The notes under the pieces are model-generated. The model saw only the letters and a list, made by a program, of their open reading frames with translations, was not told where the DNA came from and ran no database searches. Below are positions 44,401-52,222 of a DNA stretch of 64,000 bases, piece after piece. Every line of letters starts with the position of its first letter. Within the stretch, counting starts at the first letter, position 1. Origin of the DNA: Lacihabitans soyangensis (GTDB lineage Bacteria; Bacteroidota; Bacteroidia; Cytophagales; Spirosomataceae); assembly GCF_024343775.1 (NCBI RefSeq), contig NZ_RJUF01000018.1:1-64000 (forward strand). Direction: 5' to 3'. A program made the translations under genes and the position numbers.

Positions 44401-45085
44401 TTAATTCCTTTGTCTTTTGATTAATATTAATTCCCTCTAAAATTATTTGGCCATTTGTTCGTAGTTGCTCAATATGCAATGCCCAAGCATTTTCGTTTTC
44501 TCTAAAGATATTTTCAAAATCGCTTACATGGTATTTTTTAATTTCGTCTTGGCTAATTCCAAGTCTTTGAGAGGCTACCTCATTTATATAATACAAGCTT
44601 CCATTTTCATTAGCTACTTGAATAGCATCGGAAGATTTATCAAATAAGCTTTGCAAAAGCTTTAGCCGCTGCTCCTCTTCAGCCCTATTTAAATCTCTGC
44701 CTAATTGAAAAACCACTTTTTTCAGTTCAAAAATCATCTCATCTGAAAGTACGTTTTTCCTTACCAATACTAACCTGCCGAATGTATCTAATGAAAAACC
44801 ATAAAACTTATCCTCGTCTAGCTCTCTAAATACTGTCGGAGTAACCAAGTCTGCCCATTCTTCCTTAATAAGGTTTAATTTATTTTGCCACTCCAAGTTT
44901 GTATTTAAGGCTTTGGGCAAAATATTGGTCCATTCATTTTGATGTATTATAGCTACAGAAAAACAATTTAGTTTTCTCAAATACAAGTGTAGAACTTTTG
45001 GCAAATCTACCGAAACCTCATCTACTATTCTTTGATTTAAAGCTATCTCAAGCAATACTTGAATATCTAAACTTCCTTTTTCCAT
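41471..45085 (-). CDS. Multi-PAS/GAF hybrid histidine kinase with receiver and HPt domains
   Basis: A 1204-residue sensor of the phosphorelay type. In order: an N-terminal segment of about 130 residues, PAS domains (near 140-260, 270-385 and 575-695), a GAF domain between (around 400-560, SDRAYIFEYNFEKGTTSNIYEWC), HisKA with H718 in NMSHEIRTP, an ATPase domain (GNAIKFTD, GTGLGMAIS), a receiver with D1007 in LILMDIQMP, and a C-terminal HPt with H1148 in IAHKIKP. No membrane helix is seen, so it is a cytoplasmic sensor. It overlaps the FIST gene by 19 bases. Its HPt is related to the stand-alone HPt near 14 kb. Confidence 0.93.
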   Translation of the reverse strand: MEKGSLDIQVLLEIALNQRIVDEVSVDLPKVLHLYLRKLNCFSVAIIHQNEWTNILPKALNTNLEWQNKLNLIKEEWADLVTPTVFRELDEDKFYGFSLDTFGRLVLVRKNVLSDEMIFELKKVVFQLGRDLNRAEEEQRLKLLQSLFDKSSDAIQVANENGSLYYINEVASQRLGISQDEIKKYHVSDFENIFRENENAWALHIEQLRTNGQIILEGININQKTKELIPVEVTVNLITIKNSNFVIAISRDITERRCQETKIKDYNQKLESILNEMTDVVWSIKIPEKEVIFVTPSIESVFEIKADKFLNDFDVWQELIVDEDKYIIEEIYLSLSKIGSFNVKYRIKTENGHIKWIRNKGKYVYNNLNEPIRLDGVAIDRTKEYIAQNTLDQELRLQEALIDIASTYINLDPKDVENTINRSLEMMGLFVSSDRAYIFEYNFEKGTTSNIYEWCNEGIAPEIDNLQDVPNDFFPQWITKHQNGEVFYISDVAALNEKEEGGLKSILEPQGIKSLIALPMLDGQELVGFVGFDSVKKHYNYTEKEKRLLLLFGQMLINIRNRQKWENQLRLQEEKYRNILANMNLGLLEIDLNNAVIFANQSFCDMSGHKLEELKGKSILDLSFSDEYKIAINNHAQKQSERHSEGYEIEFIDKQGESHWWFISNAPNFNDKGHLIGYIIIHLDISVKKRLEQELAKAKTFAESAAKAKELFLANMSHEIRTPLNVIIGMIRQLNKENLTTDQHFYVKQSESSAKHLLTILNNILDIAKIESGDMELIEESFSPSALAYNVHSIMYSQAKDKNIDFKLNVNSDIKPALKGDETRLRQVLINLLGNAIKFTDKGSINLSVELLENYKDSQKLRFEVKDSGIGMSEEFVLRIFDKFSQEQNTSNRKYEGTGLGMAISNDLIKLMGGTLKVTSQKNIGTTCSFDIEFKIADPQSFASIKKQIKAGVFSGKRVLLVEDNEMNRFIAIQSLKFLGFDTTEAENGLVATELIQKQNFDLILMDIQMPVMDGVEATEFIREKLLNNTPIIALTANAFKHDIDLYLRKGMNDFVTKPFDEQDFFRKIEHVLSLSYDILPLELNSKVEIKKEIPLYDLTSLENLLNGDKDYINQMIVIFIDLVKNSSTEMSKAYSEGNFEQVRKIAHKIKPSVEQMGVNSIMDTIKTLEKFDYVERDPSQMQIMVNEIITVLNEVVDSLANRS

Positions 45086-46164
45086 TGAGCTATTACTACT
45101 GTTTTATTGTATAATTCTAAAGCCGAATTTCCAGGGTTTGCTATTTCACCAATACTAAGCACACCGTTTGCTGCCTGATTTTTATTCATTAATGTTAACT
45201 CATTTTTATAATCTTCTTGCATAAATAATACTCTTGAAATACAATCGATACAAATTTGAGTAAAACTTGAATAGCCCAATTTGTTTGAATTCTCAACCGC
45301 ACTTTTAGTACCCTCCAATAATGAACCCAAGTCTCCATGCATGATTCGAATATACTCACCTTCGGGTACCTCATCTACTATGTGCAGAAATCCTTTTTCT
45401 GTAGCAAATGGATCTCTAATAATCATTTCGTCGTCTAATTTTACCAAGCCCAATGGATAGGATTTAGCAATATCAAAAAAATTATCTTGATCTATAACAA
45501 GTCCGCTGTGGTTTAAGATATTTTCTTTATAAACATCAAAAGCTGGCTTCCAGTTTAAAGACAATACGGTATTGTTTCGGGTTTCAGTTACCTTAATAAG
45601 GTCAGATATTGGATGCCAACCATGAGCTACCCCTATAGAAATTACTTTTTTCATTGCTCCAAGCACTGCTCCATGCTCCACTATTTCTTGATTTGCAAAA
45701 ACACAAGGAAAGGACTGAAAACTTAAAGAACCTGCACCTCCTCCCAGATAATTTACAAAAGGGCCGAGTTCGTCGTATAAATGATGCATAAAGGATTTTT
45801 TATTCTCCCATAATGCATTGAAGAAACAAAAAACACTTTCTAATTTACCCGAAACTCCGCTTAAACATTCTGCTATAGAATTGCCGAAACAGTCCTCTTT
45901 AACATTATTGTCAAATTTAACTACAGTTAACTCCTCAAAAACAGGAATCAACACAAAGCCTTCTTCTTTTCTCAGTCCATCTGCTATTATTTCAGGGAAA
46001 AAACCTCCTAACAGTGGCTTGGTATTCTCCTTCATAACGACAATTAAATCATCAGAAGAAGGCCTATTTTTATCTCCACCAAATAGTAATAAACTTTTAA
46101 TCTGTTTATCACCTTGGACTTTAATGAGCAATTCTTTTAGAACAATAAGATTTTGTGCGTACAT
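45067..46164 (-). CDS. FIST-domain sensory protein
   Basis: A 365-residue protein with the FIST_N and FIST_C pattern: LGPFVNYLGGGAGSLSF, ISIGVAHGWHPIS, then KYPLGL-like SYPLGLVKLDDEMIIRDPFA and EGEYIRIMHGD. FIST domains are proposed ligand-binding sensors, often for amino acids and similar small molecules, and are often linked to signalling domains. Here the sensor is a separate protein, translationally coupled to the hybrid kinase that follows, and probably acts as its input subunit. An inverted repeat (TATTGATT-N4-AATCAATA, 46210-46229) lies 46 bases before its start. Confidence 0.87.
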   Translation of the reverse strand: MYAQNLIVLKELLIKVQGDKQIKSLLLFGGDKNRPSSDDLIVVMKENTKPLLGGFFPEIIADGLRKEEGFVLIPVFEELTVVKFDNNVKEDCFGNSIAECLSGVSGKLESVFCFFNALWENKKSFMHHLYDELGPFVNYLGGGAGSLSFQSFPCVFANQEIVEHGAVLGAMKKVISIGVAHGWHPISDLIKVTETRNNTVLSLNWKPAFDVYKENILNHSGLVIDQDNFFDIAKSYPLGLVKLDDEMIIRDPFATEKGFLHIVDEVPEGEYIRIMHGDLGSLLEGTKSAVENSNKLGYSSFTQICIDCISRVLFMQEDYKNELTLMNKNQAANGVLSIGEIANPGNSALELYNKTVVIAQWKKEV

Positions 46165-46776
46165 ATAAAGCTGAATATAAGTATCTAATAATGATAATAT
46201 TAACTATAATATTGATTAAAAAATCAATACACAGGGACGTTTATTTCAGTCTACTTGAAATCAAGGCCAATTATGGCTAGATTGATTAACCTTGGGGAAA
46301 TTTCTAACCCAATCGGTTTAAAATTGTTTAATAAAAGATAACTGTTAGATACTTAAGGAAAGCTATTAAGTTTCATAGTTAAATTAAACATTTACCATAA
46401 AAGTTATAAAAAATTAAATTTTAGAGTTGAAAAAATAGTCAATAATTATTTTAACTCGACATTTAAAAATTATTGCAACTCTAGAATTCAATACATTTAA
46501 AGCAAAAATTATGCCTTTTGTATAAAAAAATAATAAAAATTTGAGAAGTATGGTATATGAATTTAGGAGTTTTAAAAACACTGACAAAATCTAAAAAACG
46601 AGTTTTACTAAACGTATTGAAATATTTGAAAGAATTTCCCACAGGCATATTATGTGAATAGGAATAAAGAAAATTTTACTTTGGACTTTTTTAAAAACGA
46701 GCAAGAATTATTCAGGGTTCAAATGAGCCTGATTAACATAGATTCGAGAATATAACGTCGTCATTTGACCTTACTT
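46165..46776. other. Non-coding stretch between FIST and arginase genes
   Basis: 612 AT-rich bases with no supportable gene. The only clear structure is the perfect inverted repeat TATTGATT-AAAA-AATCAATA at 46210-46229, suited to be an operator of the FIST/kinase pair. No hairpin with a T run, tRNA or repeat element is visible in the rest. Confidence 0.45.
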
Positions 46777-47730
46777 TTAGATAGTGCTACGTATTTTCCC
46801 TGTTACCCTATCCAATATTTCAAATGCCGTTTCGGCCATCTTGTTGCCGCGGGTATCTAGGAGAGGGTTTATTTCCACTACTTCCAAACAAACCACTTTC
46901 TTTGAAGCCACTATTCCTTCTAATAACAGATTAATTTCATTTTGATCGAATCCTTTCGAAACAGGCGTACCTGTTCCATCCGAAACCAAGTCTTTGTCCA
47001 TAGAGTCCACATCGAAGGAAATGTATATGATTTCGCATTCAGAAAATTGCTTTAAGGCTTCCTTCACACACACATCCAAGCCCCTAAACCGCACTTCTTC
47101 TATTTTGTAATTTCTGATTTTACATTGTTCAATAATATCGTCCTCTGCTGCCTCCGTATCTCTTACTCCAAAATATATCAAGTTTTCAGACAAAATCTTT
47201 GGCCCCCCAATGCCGATATTCTTCATGTTTTCCCAATGCTTTTGGGTTTCCCCAATGGGTTCATTGAGTTGTAATTGTTTATTGTCTAAACCTAATGCTG
47301 CTGCCAAGGGCATACCATGGATATTGCCAGAAGGTGAAGTATATGGTGAATGAATGTCAGCGTGTGCGTCTATCCAAAAAACGCCTAGTTTCTTTTCAGG
47401 GAAAGCTTTTTTTATACCGCTTATAGTTCCCAAGGCCGAAGAATGATCTCCTGATAGTAAAATGGGGAAAAATTCATTTCTGAGGTTGCGGTCAATGGCA
47501 TTTGAAACTCGTGTACATTGCTCTGCCACATGGCCTATTCGTTTTGCAAACGAATTGTGGTCTTTGTTGTAGATGGACTCATTATGTGTAGGAATATCTT
47601 CGAAAGGAAATTCATTGAAATAGTGGTTTTCCTTACCAATTGCCGCTATTTCCATGGCATCAATGCCCAAATCTGAGCCTCGTGTACCAGCTCCAATATC
47701 TGAGCGGTTTTTTAAAATTTTTATTTGCAT
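46777..47730 (-). CDS. Arginase family protein (probable arginase)
   Basis: A 317-residue ureohydrolase with the binuclear manganese motifs GDHSSALG, WIDAHADIHSP followed by GNIHGMPLA, and SFDVDSMD. The GNIHGMP segment after the DAHxD motif is typical of true arginases, which convert arginine to ornithine and urea. The start is taken at the ATG at 47730 (MQIKILKNRSD). A longer frame would use TTG and add residues unlike the family. It lies near, but is separated by a repeat element from, the hut operon, which encodes another ureohydrolase-fold enzyme, HutG. Confidence 0.85.
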   Translation of the reverse strand: MQIKILKNRSDIGAGTRGSDLGIDAMEIAAIGKENHYFNEFPFEDIPTHNESIYNKDHNSFAKRIGHVAEQCTRVSNAIDRNLRNEFFPILLSGDHSSALGTISGIKKAFPEKKLGVFWIDAHADIHSPYTSPSGNIHGMPLAAALGLDNKQLQLNEPIGETQKHWENMKNIGIGGPKILSENLIYFGVRDTEAAEDDIIEQCKIRNYKIEEVRFRGLDVCVKEALKQFSECEIIYISFDVDSMDKDLVSDGTGTPVSKGFDQNEINLLLEGIVASKKVVCLEVVEINPLLDTRGNKMAETAFEILDRVTGKIRSTI

Positions 47731-47880
47731 TAAGGGTTTTGTTGATAGGTGCAATTAATCAAATTTTATTTTTCAAGAAAACAAAACAGTCAAATTTTCT
47801 TTTCTTTTATGATTAAAGTTAAAAATCATATTATAATACCCCAAAAGAAGAAATTTAAAACCATCAGTAAAGGGGTTTTT

Positions 47881-47973
47881 TGGGCAGCCGGGCGGGCTCT
47901 CGCCACTCGCTCTTTTTTTGCGGCTTTGCCAGCAAAAAAAGGAGCTCAAACAATGGCTCCATCCCTGCTGCGA
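47881..47973. repeat. REP-like GC-rich palindromic element
   Basis: A GC-rich island in AT-rich DNA: GGGCAGCCGGGCGGGCTCTC, then a hairpin CTTTTTTTGC-GGCTTTGCCA-GCAAAAAAAG (47912-47941), then GGCTCCATCCCTGCTGCG. Mosaics of this kind (GC-rich head, poly-T/poly-A hairpin, ATCCCTGCTGCG-like tail) are dispersed intergenic repeats in Bacteroidota genomes. Only one copy lies in this window. Confidence 0.65.
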
Positions 47974-48018
47974 TAAACTAATAGATAAAGCCTTTGGGGT
48001 CGATAACTTCTTAGTATT

Positions 48019-48948
48019 TCAAGCATTAACTACCTCATAAACAAAACTCGCAGCCAGCTTGGCTGTTCGGTTGTCAATGTCATGGTCAGGGTTGAGTTCA
48101 GCTATATCAAAGGCCTTCAATTTCTCAGAGCTGATGGCTTTTCTAAAGATTTTCTTAAAAAAATAGTCAGGCATTATGCCATTATAGGCAGTGGCACTTA
48201 CTCCGGGTGCAAATGGAGCTGCAAATACATCTAAACATACCGTTACATACAAAATATCAATGCTATCCATCCATTTCTGTTGGATTTGATATATTTTATT
48301 TTCATTCTCAGGTACAAAATCTTCTGCCAAAATATAGGTGGTAGAGGTACTTTCGGCTTCTTGAAAAAGAACCTTTGTGTTTGAATTCTTTTGAATGCCT
48401 ATGGCTAAATAATTATAATTCTCATCTTGCCTTGCTATCTGCCAAAAACCTGTTCCTGAAGTTGCTCCAACTGAAACGTCAATGGCTCTATTATCAAAAT
48501 GGGCGTCAAAGTTCAGTATACCAATCTTTTGGTTTGGATAGGCCTTTCTAAGTCCAGAATAATGCCCAAACATGACCTCATGACCACCTCCAAATACTAT
48601 AGTTTTAATATTTTTTGATTGAATTTTATAAACCGCATTTGCTAGGTTTTCCTGAGCTTCCTCTAAATTAGGTCCATCACAAACTATATTTCCATAGTCA
48701 GCTATTTGTATGTTCTCAATTATTGGGAAATTGGCACAGGCTTTTCTTATTAATTCGGGGCCCATTTTTGCTCCTGTTCGGCCCTTATTACGTCTTACGC
48801 CTTCATCACACGCAAAGCCTATTATTCCAAAATCAGCAGATTCTGTTAGGCCCTCTAAGTTTTCTGTCTTTATGTCCTGATGCCATCTAAGGTATTCATC
48901 TGAATAGCCGTCGATTCGGCCGGTCCATGGAATTGCTTTTTCGTACAT
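48019..48948 (-). CDS. hutG: Formimidoylglutamase
   Basis: Arginase-fold hydrolase that would convert N-formimino-glutamate to glutamate and formamide, the last hut step. Metal motifs are FGGGHEVMFGH, LNFDAHFDNR and VCLDVFAAPFAPGVS. The third motif (CLDVF where arginases have SFDVD) separates it from the arginase next door. The start is the ATG at 48948, five bases after the hutI stop. A TTG-initiated longer frame overlapping hutI is less likely. It is the terminal gene of the marR-hutH-hutU-hutI-hutG operon. Confidence 0.88.
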   Translation of the reverse strand: MYEKAIPWTGRIDGYSDEYLRWHQDIKTENLEGLTESADFGIIGFACDEGVRRNKGRTGAKMGPELIRKACANFPIIENIQIADYGNIVCDGPNLEEAQENLANAVYKIQSKNIKTIVFGGGHEVMFGHYSGLRKAYPNQKIGILNFDAHFDNRAIDVSVGATSGTGFWQIARQDENYNYLAIGIQKNSNTKVLFQEAESTSTTYILAEDFVPENENKIYQIQQKWMDSIDILYVTVCLDVFAAPFAPGVSATAYNGIMPDYFFKKIFRKAISSEKLKAFDIAELNPDHDIDNRTAKLAASFVYEVVNA

Positions 48949-48953
48949 CTGTT

Positions 48954-50165
48954 TTAAATTAAATAACCCATTTTCCAAACTATATCAGGCTTTAATTGCC
49001 CTTGATGATACAATATTTCTCTATAGTCATCTGTGGGATAAGCCTGAAAATCAGCTTTATAGCCAGTTGAAATTTTTCCAATATCAAACAGATTCAACGC
49101 TTTTGCTGCTCTAAATGTAAGGCCAGAAAACACTTCTGCGTTTGTCAATTTTTGAAATGTTGCGAGAATAGACGCTTGCGTGAGTAGGTCACCCATAGGG
49201 GCTGAGCCCGGGTTGTAATCAGAGGCTATGGCCAAGCAAGCTCCTGCATCTAAGAGTTTTCGGGCTGGTGCAAAGGGTTCTCCAAGACCAATAGATGCTC
49301 CGGGTAATGCCACAGCTACGGTTTCGGAATTTGCCAAAACGTTTATGTCTGTTTCAGTACTGGCCTCAAGGTGATCTGCTGAAAGGGCACCCATTTTCAC
49401 AGCCATTTGAGCAGAGCCTGCAGTAAACTGGTCCGCGTGAACTGTTATCTGGAATCCCATTTCTTTTACTTTTTGCAAATAATGGGTAGATTCTTCTATT
49501 CCAAAGGCCGATTTCTCCGTGAAAATATCTATGCGATTGGTCAAATGTTTGATTTTTGGAAGGAGATTTTCAATTAAATGTTCCAAATATTCAACACCTG
49601 AACCATCAAAATCTCTAGGTTTTATGTGTGCAGCCAAGCAAGTCGGTACTACGTCGGCTTCGGTATCCAGTTGGTTTATGGTATTCAATATTTTTATTTC
49701 TTCTTCCACCGAAAGCCCGTAACCCGACTTTATTTCTACTGTTGTTATGCCATTTTTCAAGAAACTATTCACCCTAGTTTCGTTTAGAGTTTTTAATTCT
49801 TCCTGACTGGCATTTCGGGTTGCTGTTACTGTGCTCCAAATTCCACCACCTTTTTGAGCTATTTCCAAATAAGGAGTGCCAGCATTTCTCTCGGCAAAAT
49901 CCATAGCCCGTGTACCTGCAAAACAGGTATGTGTATGACAATCAACAAATCCTGGTATCAGTACTCTTTTTTGTGTGATTTCCTCGATTTCTAACAATGG
50001 ATTTTCCCTTCTTAGCGTATCGAAATTGCCTACTTTTAAAATATGACCCTTAGAAACCAAAACTCCTCCATTTTCCACTATCTCCAAAGCATTGTCCTTT
50101 ACGGATCCTTTAAAATCAATATGGGCAAGCGTCAGAATTTGCGAAAAGGGACCTATGAGTTTCAT
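48954..50165 (-). CDS. hutI: Imidazolonepropionase
   Basis: A 403-residue amidohydrolase that opens imidazolone propionate to formiminoglutamate. Metal-binding HxH is in VDCHTHTCFAGTR, with a substrate-recognition segment AERNAGTPYLEIAQKGGGIWSTV and ITVHADQF. At 403 residues it is the family's usual length. It lies 12 bases after hutU and five bases before hutG, fully within the operon. It acts in the cytosol on the product of urocanate hydratase. Confidence 0.95.
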   Translation of the reverse strand: MKLIGPFSQILTLAHIDFKGSVKDNALEIVENGGVLVSKGHILKVGNFDTLRRENPLLEIEEITQKRVLIPGFVDCHTHTCFAGTRAMDFAERNAGTPYLEIAQKGGGIWSTVTATRNASQEELKTLNETRVNSFLKNGITTVEIKSGYGLSVEEEIKILNTINQLDTEADVVPTCLAAHIKPRDFDGSGVEYLEHLIENLLPKIKHLTNRIDIFTEKSAFGIEESTHYLQKVKEMGFQITVHADQFTAGSAQMAVKMGALSADHLEASTETDINVLANSETVAVALPGASIGLGEPFAPARKLLDAGACLAIASDYNPGSAPMGDLLTQASILATFQKLTNAEVFSGLTFRAAKALNLFDIGKISTGYKADFQAYPTDDYREILYHQGQLKPDIVWKMGYLI

Positions 50166-50177
50166 ACCGTGTGAAAT

Positions 50178-52202
50178 TTAGTTAAAAATAATACTTTCAA
50201 TAATTTCATCATCCACCAAATTCGGCAAAGTGACTTGCAGGTTTTTGGATCGTTCCATTTCTCGTTTAATAGCAAATAAGGCATTTTCGTTTCTGGCCCA
50301 ACTTCTTCGTGCAATGCCATTGTTTACATCAAAAAACAGCATAGATTTTAGTTTTTTACTCGCTTCTTTTGATCCGTCTAATAGCATCCCGAAACCGCCA
50401 TTTATTACTTCACCCCAGCCTACTCCTCCGCCATTGTGGATAGACACCCACGTAGCACCTCTGAAACTATCACCTATAACATTGTGAATGGCCATGTCGG
50501 CTGTAAACTTACTTCCGTCACGAATGTTGCTCGTTTCTCTGAAAGGCGAGTCCGTTCCGCTTACGTCGTGGTGGTCTCTGCCCAAAACCACTTTCCCGAT
50601 TTCACCATTTGCAATAGCCTTGTTAAATTCTTCGGCTATTTTAGCCCGGCCTTCGGCATCAGCGTATAGAATCCTGGCTTGTGAGCCCACTACCAATTTG
50701 TTTTTATTGGCATCTATTATCCACTTTATGTTATCTTCAAGCTGTTGCTTTATTTCCTCAGGGGCATTCTTTAGCATTTCTTGCATCACTTTCAGGGCAA
50801 TCTTGTCGGTTTTGTCTAAATCTTCTGGCTTACCAGAAGTACAAACCCATCTGAATGGGCCAAAGCCAAAATCGAAGCACATGGGCCCCAAAATATCTTC
50901 TACATACGAGGCGTATTTGAAATCAATTTTATTATCCGCCATAATGTCCGCACCCGCTCTTGAGGCTTCCAAAAGAAAGGCATTGCCATAGTCAAAAAAG
51001 TAGGTGCCTTTTTTGGCATGCTTATTAATGGCATGGGCTTGTCTAACCAATGATTTTTTGACCAAAACTTTAAATTCTTCTGGATTTTTACTAATCATGT
51101 CGTTGGCTTCCTCAAAGCCTAAACCCACAGGATAATAGCCTCCTGACCAAGGATTATGCAGCGATGTTTGATCTGAACCAATATGTACATAAATGTCGCG
51201 TTTGTCAAATTCTTCCCAAACTTCTACTACATTGCCGATGTAGGCTATGGATACTATCTCACTACTCGCCTGTGCCTGTTGAACTCTAACTACCAGATCC
51301 TCCATATTTTCAACCAAAACATCCACCCAACCTTGTTCGTGTCTTTTCTTAGCTGCTTTTGCATTTACCTCTGCACAAACGGTAATACAACCTGCTATAT
51401 TTCCTGCTTTAGGCTGAGCACCGCTCATTCCGCCTAGGCCGGATGTTAGGAATATTTTTCCAGAAGGTTTCTCGCCCTTCTTCAGTAGTTTTCTGAAAGC
51501 ATTAATAACAGTAATGGTAGTTCCATGCACAATTCCCTGTGGGCCAATGTACATAAATGATCCTGCTGTCATTTGACCATATTGAGTAACGCCAAGTGCA
51601 TTGTATTTTTCCCAATCATCTGGTCTTGAATAATTTGGAATCATCATTCCGTTGGTTACAACTACTCTAGGGGCATTTTTAGAAGAAGGGAACAGGCCCA
51701 TTGGGTGCCCAGAATAAAGGTGCAAAGTCTGTTCGTCGGTCATTTTTGCCAAATACTGCATGGTAAGTAAATACTGTGCCCAATTTTGGAACACCGCTCC
51801 ATTTCCTCCATAAGTAATAAGTTCCTCCGGGTGTTGGGCTACTGCAGGATCCAGATTGTTTTGAATCATCAACATGATGCTGGCAGCTTGAATACTTTTG
51901 GCTGGATAATCCTCTAATGCTCTCGCATATAGTTTATATTCTGGCTTAAAACGATGCATATAAATTCTGCCAAACTTATTAAGTTCTTCGGCAAATTCAG
52001 GTGCTAAAATTTGGTGCCACTCAACAGGAAAGTATCGCAAAGCATTTCGGATGGCCAGCTGTTTTTCCTCTTTTGAGAGTATGTTTTTTCTAATTGGTGT
52101 AGAATTTACCCCAACAGGATATGGCTTTTTGTCCGGTAATGCCTCCGGAATTCCGTTTGAAATTAATTCTCTAAATCTAGTATTTTCTTCTTGATTACTC
52201 AT
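50178..52202 (-). CDS. hutU: Urocanate hydratase, long form
   Basis: A 674-residue NAD-dependent enzyme converting urocanate to imidazolone propionate. Segments recognised are QYGQMTAGSFMYIGPQGIVHGT, the NAD-binding loop LTSGLGGMSGAQPKA, GSDQTSLHNPWSGGYYPVG and CFDFGFGPFRWVCTSG. Typical proteobacterial enzymes have about 555 residues. This one belongs to the longer class also found in animals and Bacteroidota. It lies between hutH (20 bases upstream) and hutI and is complete. Confidence 0.95.
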   Translation of the reverse strand: MSNQEENTRFRELISNGIPEALPDKKPYPVGVNSTPIRKNILSKEEKQLAIRNALRYFPVEWHQILAPEFAEELNKFGRIYMHRFKPEYKLYARALEDYPAKSIQAASIMLMIQNNLDPAVAQHPEELITYGGNGAVFQNWAQYLLTMQYLAKMTDEQTLHLYSGHPMGLFPSSKNAPRVVVTNGMMIPNYSRPDDWEKYNALGVTQYGQMTAGSFMYIGPQGIVHGTTITVINAFRKLLKKGEKPSGKIFLTSGLGGMSGAQPKAGNIAGCITVCAEVNAKAAKKRHEQGWVDVLVENMEDLVVRVQQAQASSEIVSIAYIGNVVEVWEEFDKRDIYVHIGSDQTSLHNPWSGGYYPVGLGFEEANDMISKNPEEFKVLVKKSLVRQAHAINKHAKKGTYFFDYGNAFLLEASRAGADIMADNKIDFKYASYVEDILGPMCFDFGFGPFRWVCTSGKPEDLDKTDKIALKVMQEMLKNAPEEIKQQLEDNIKWIIDANKNKLVVGSQARILYADAEGRAKIAEEFNKAIANGEIGKVVLGRDHHDVSGTDSPFRETSNIRDGSKFTADMAIHNVIGDSFRGATWVSIHNGGGVGWGEVINGGFGMLLDGSKEASKKLKSMLFFDVNNGIARRSWARNENALFAIKREMERSKNLQVTLPNLVDDEIIESIIFN

Positions 52203-52222
52203 TTTGTAAATCTTAAATCAAA

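Noticed and set aside
50230-50991. Long plus-strand frames opposite urocanate hydratase
   Set aside because: Antisense shadows of a well-supported enzyme, with serine/phenylalanine-rich compositions typical of complementary frames.
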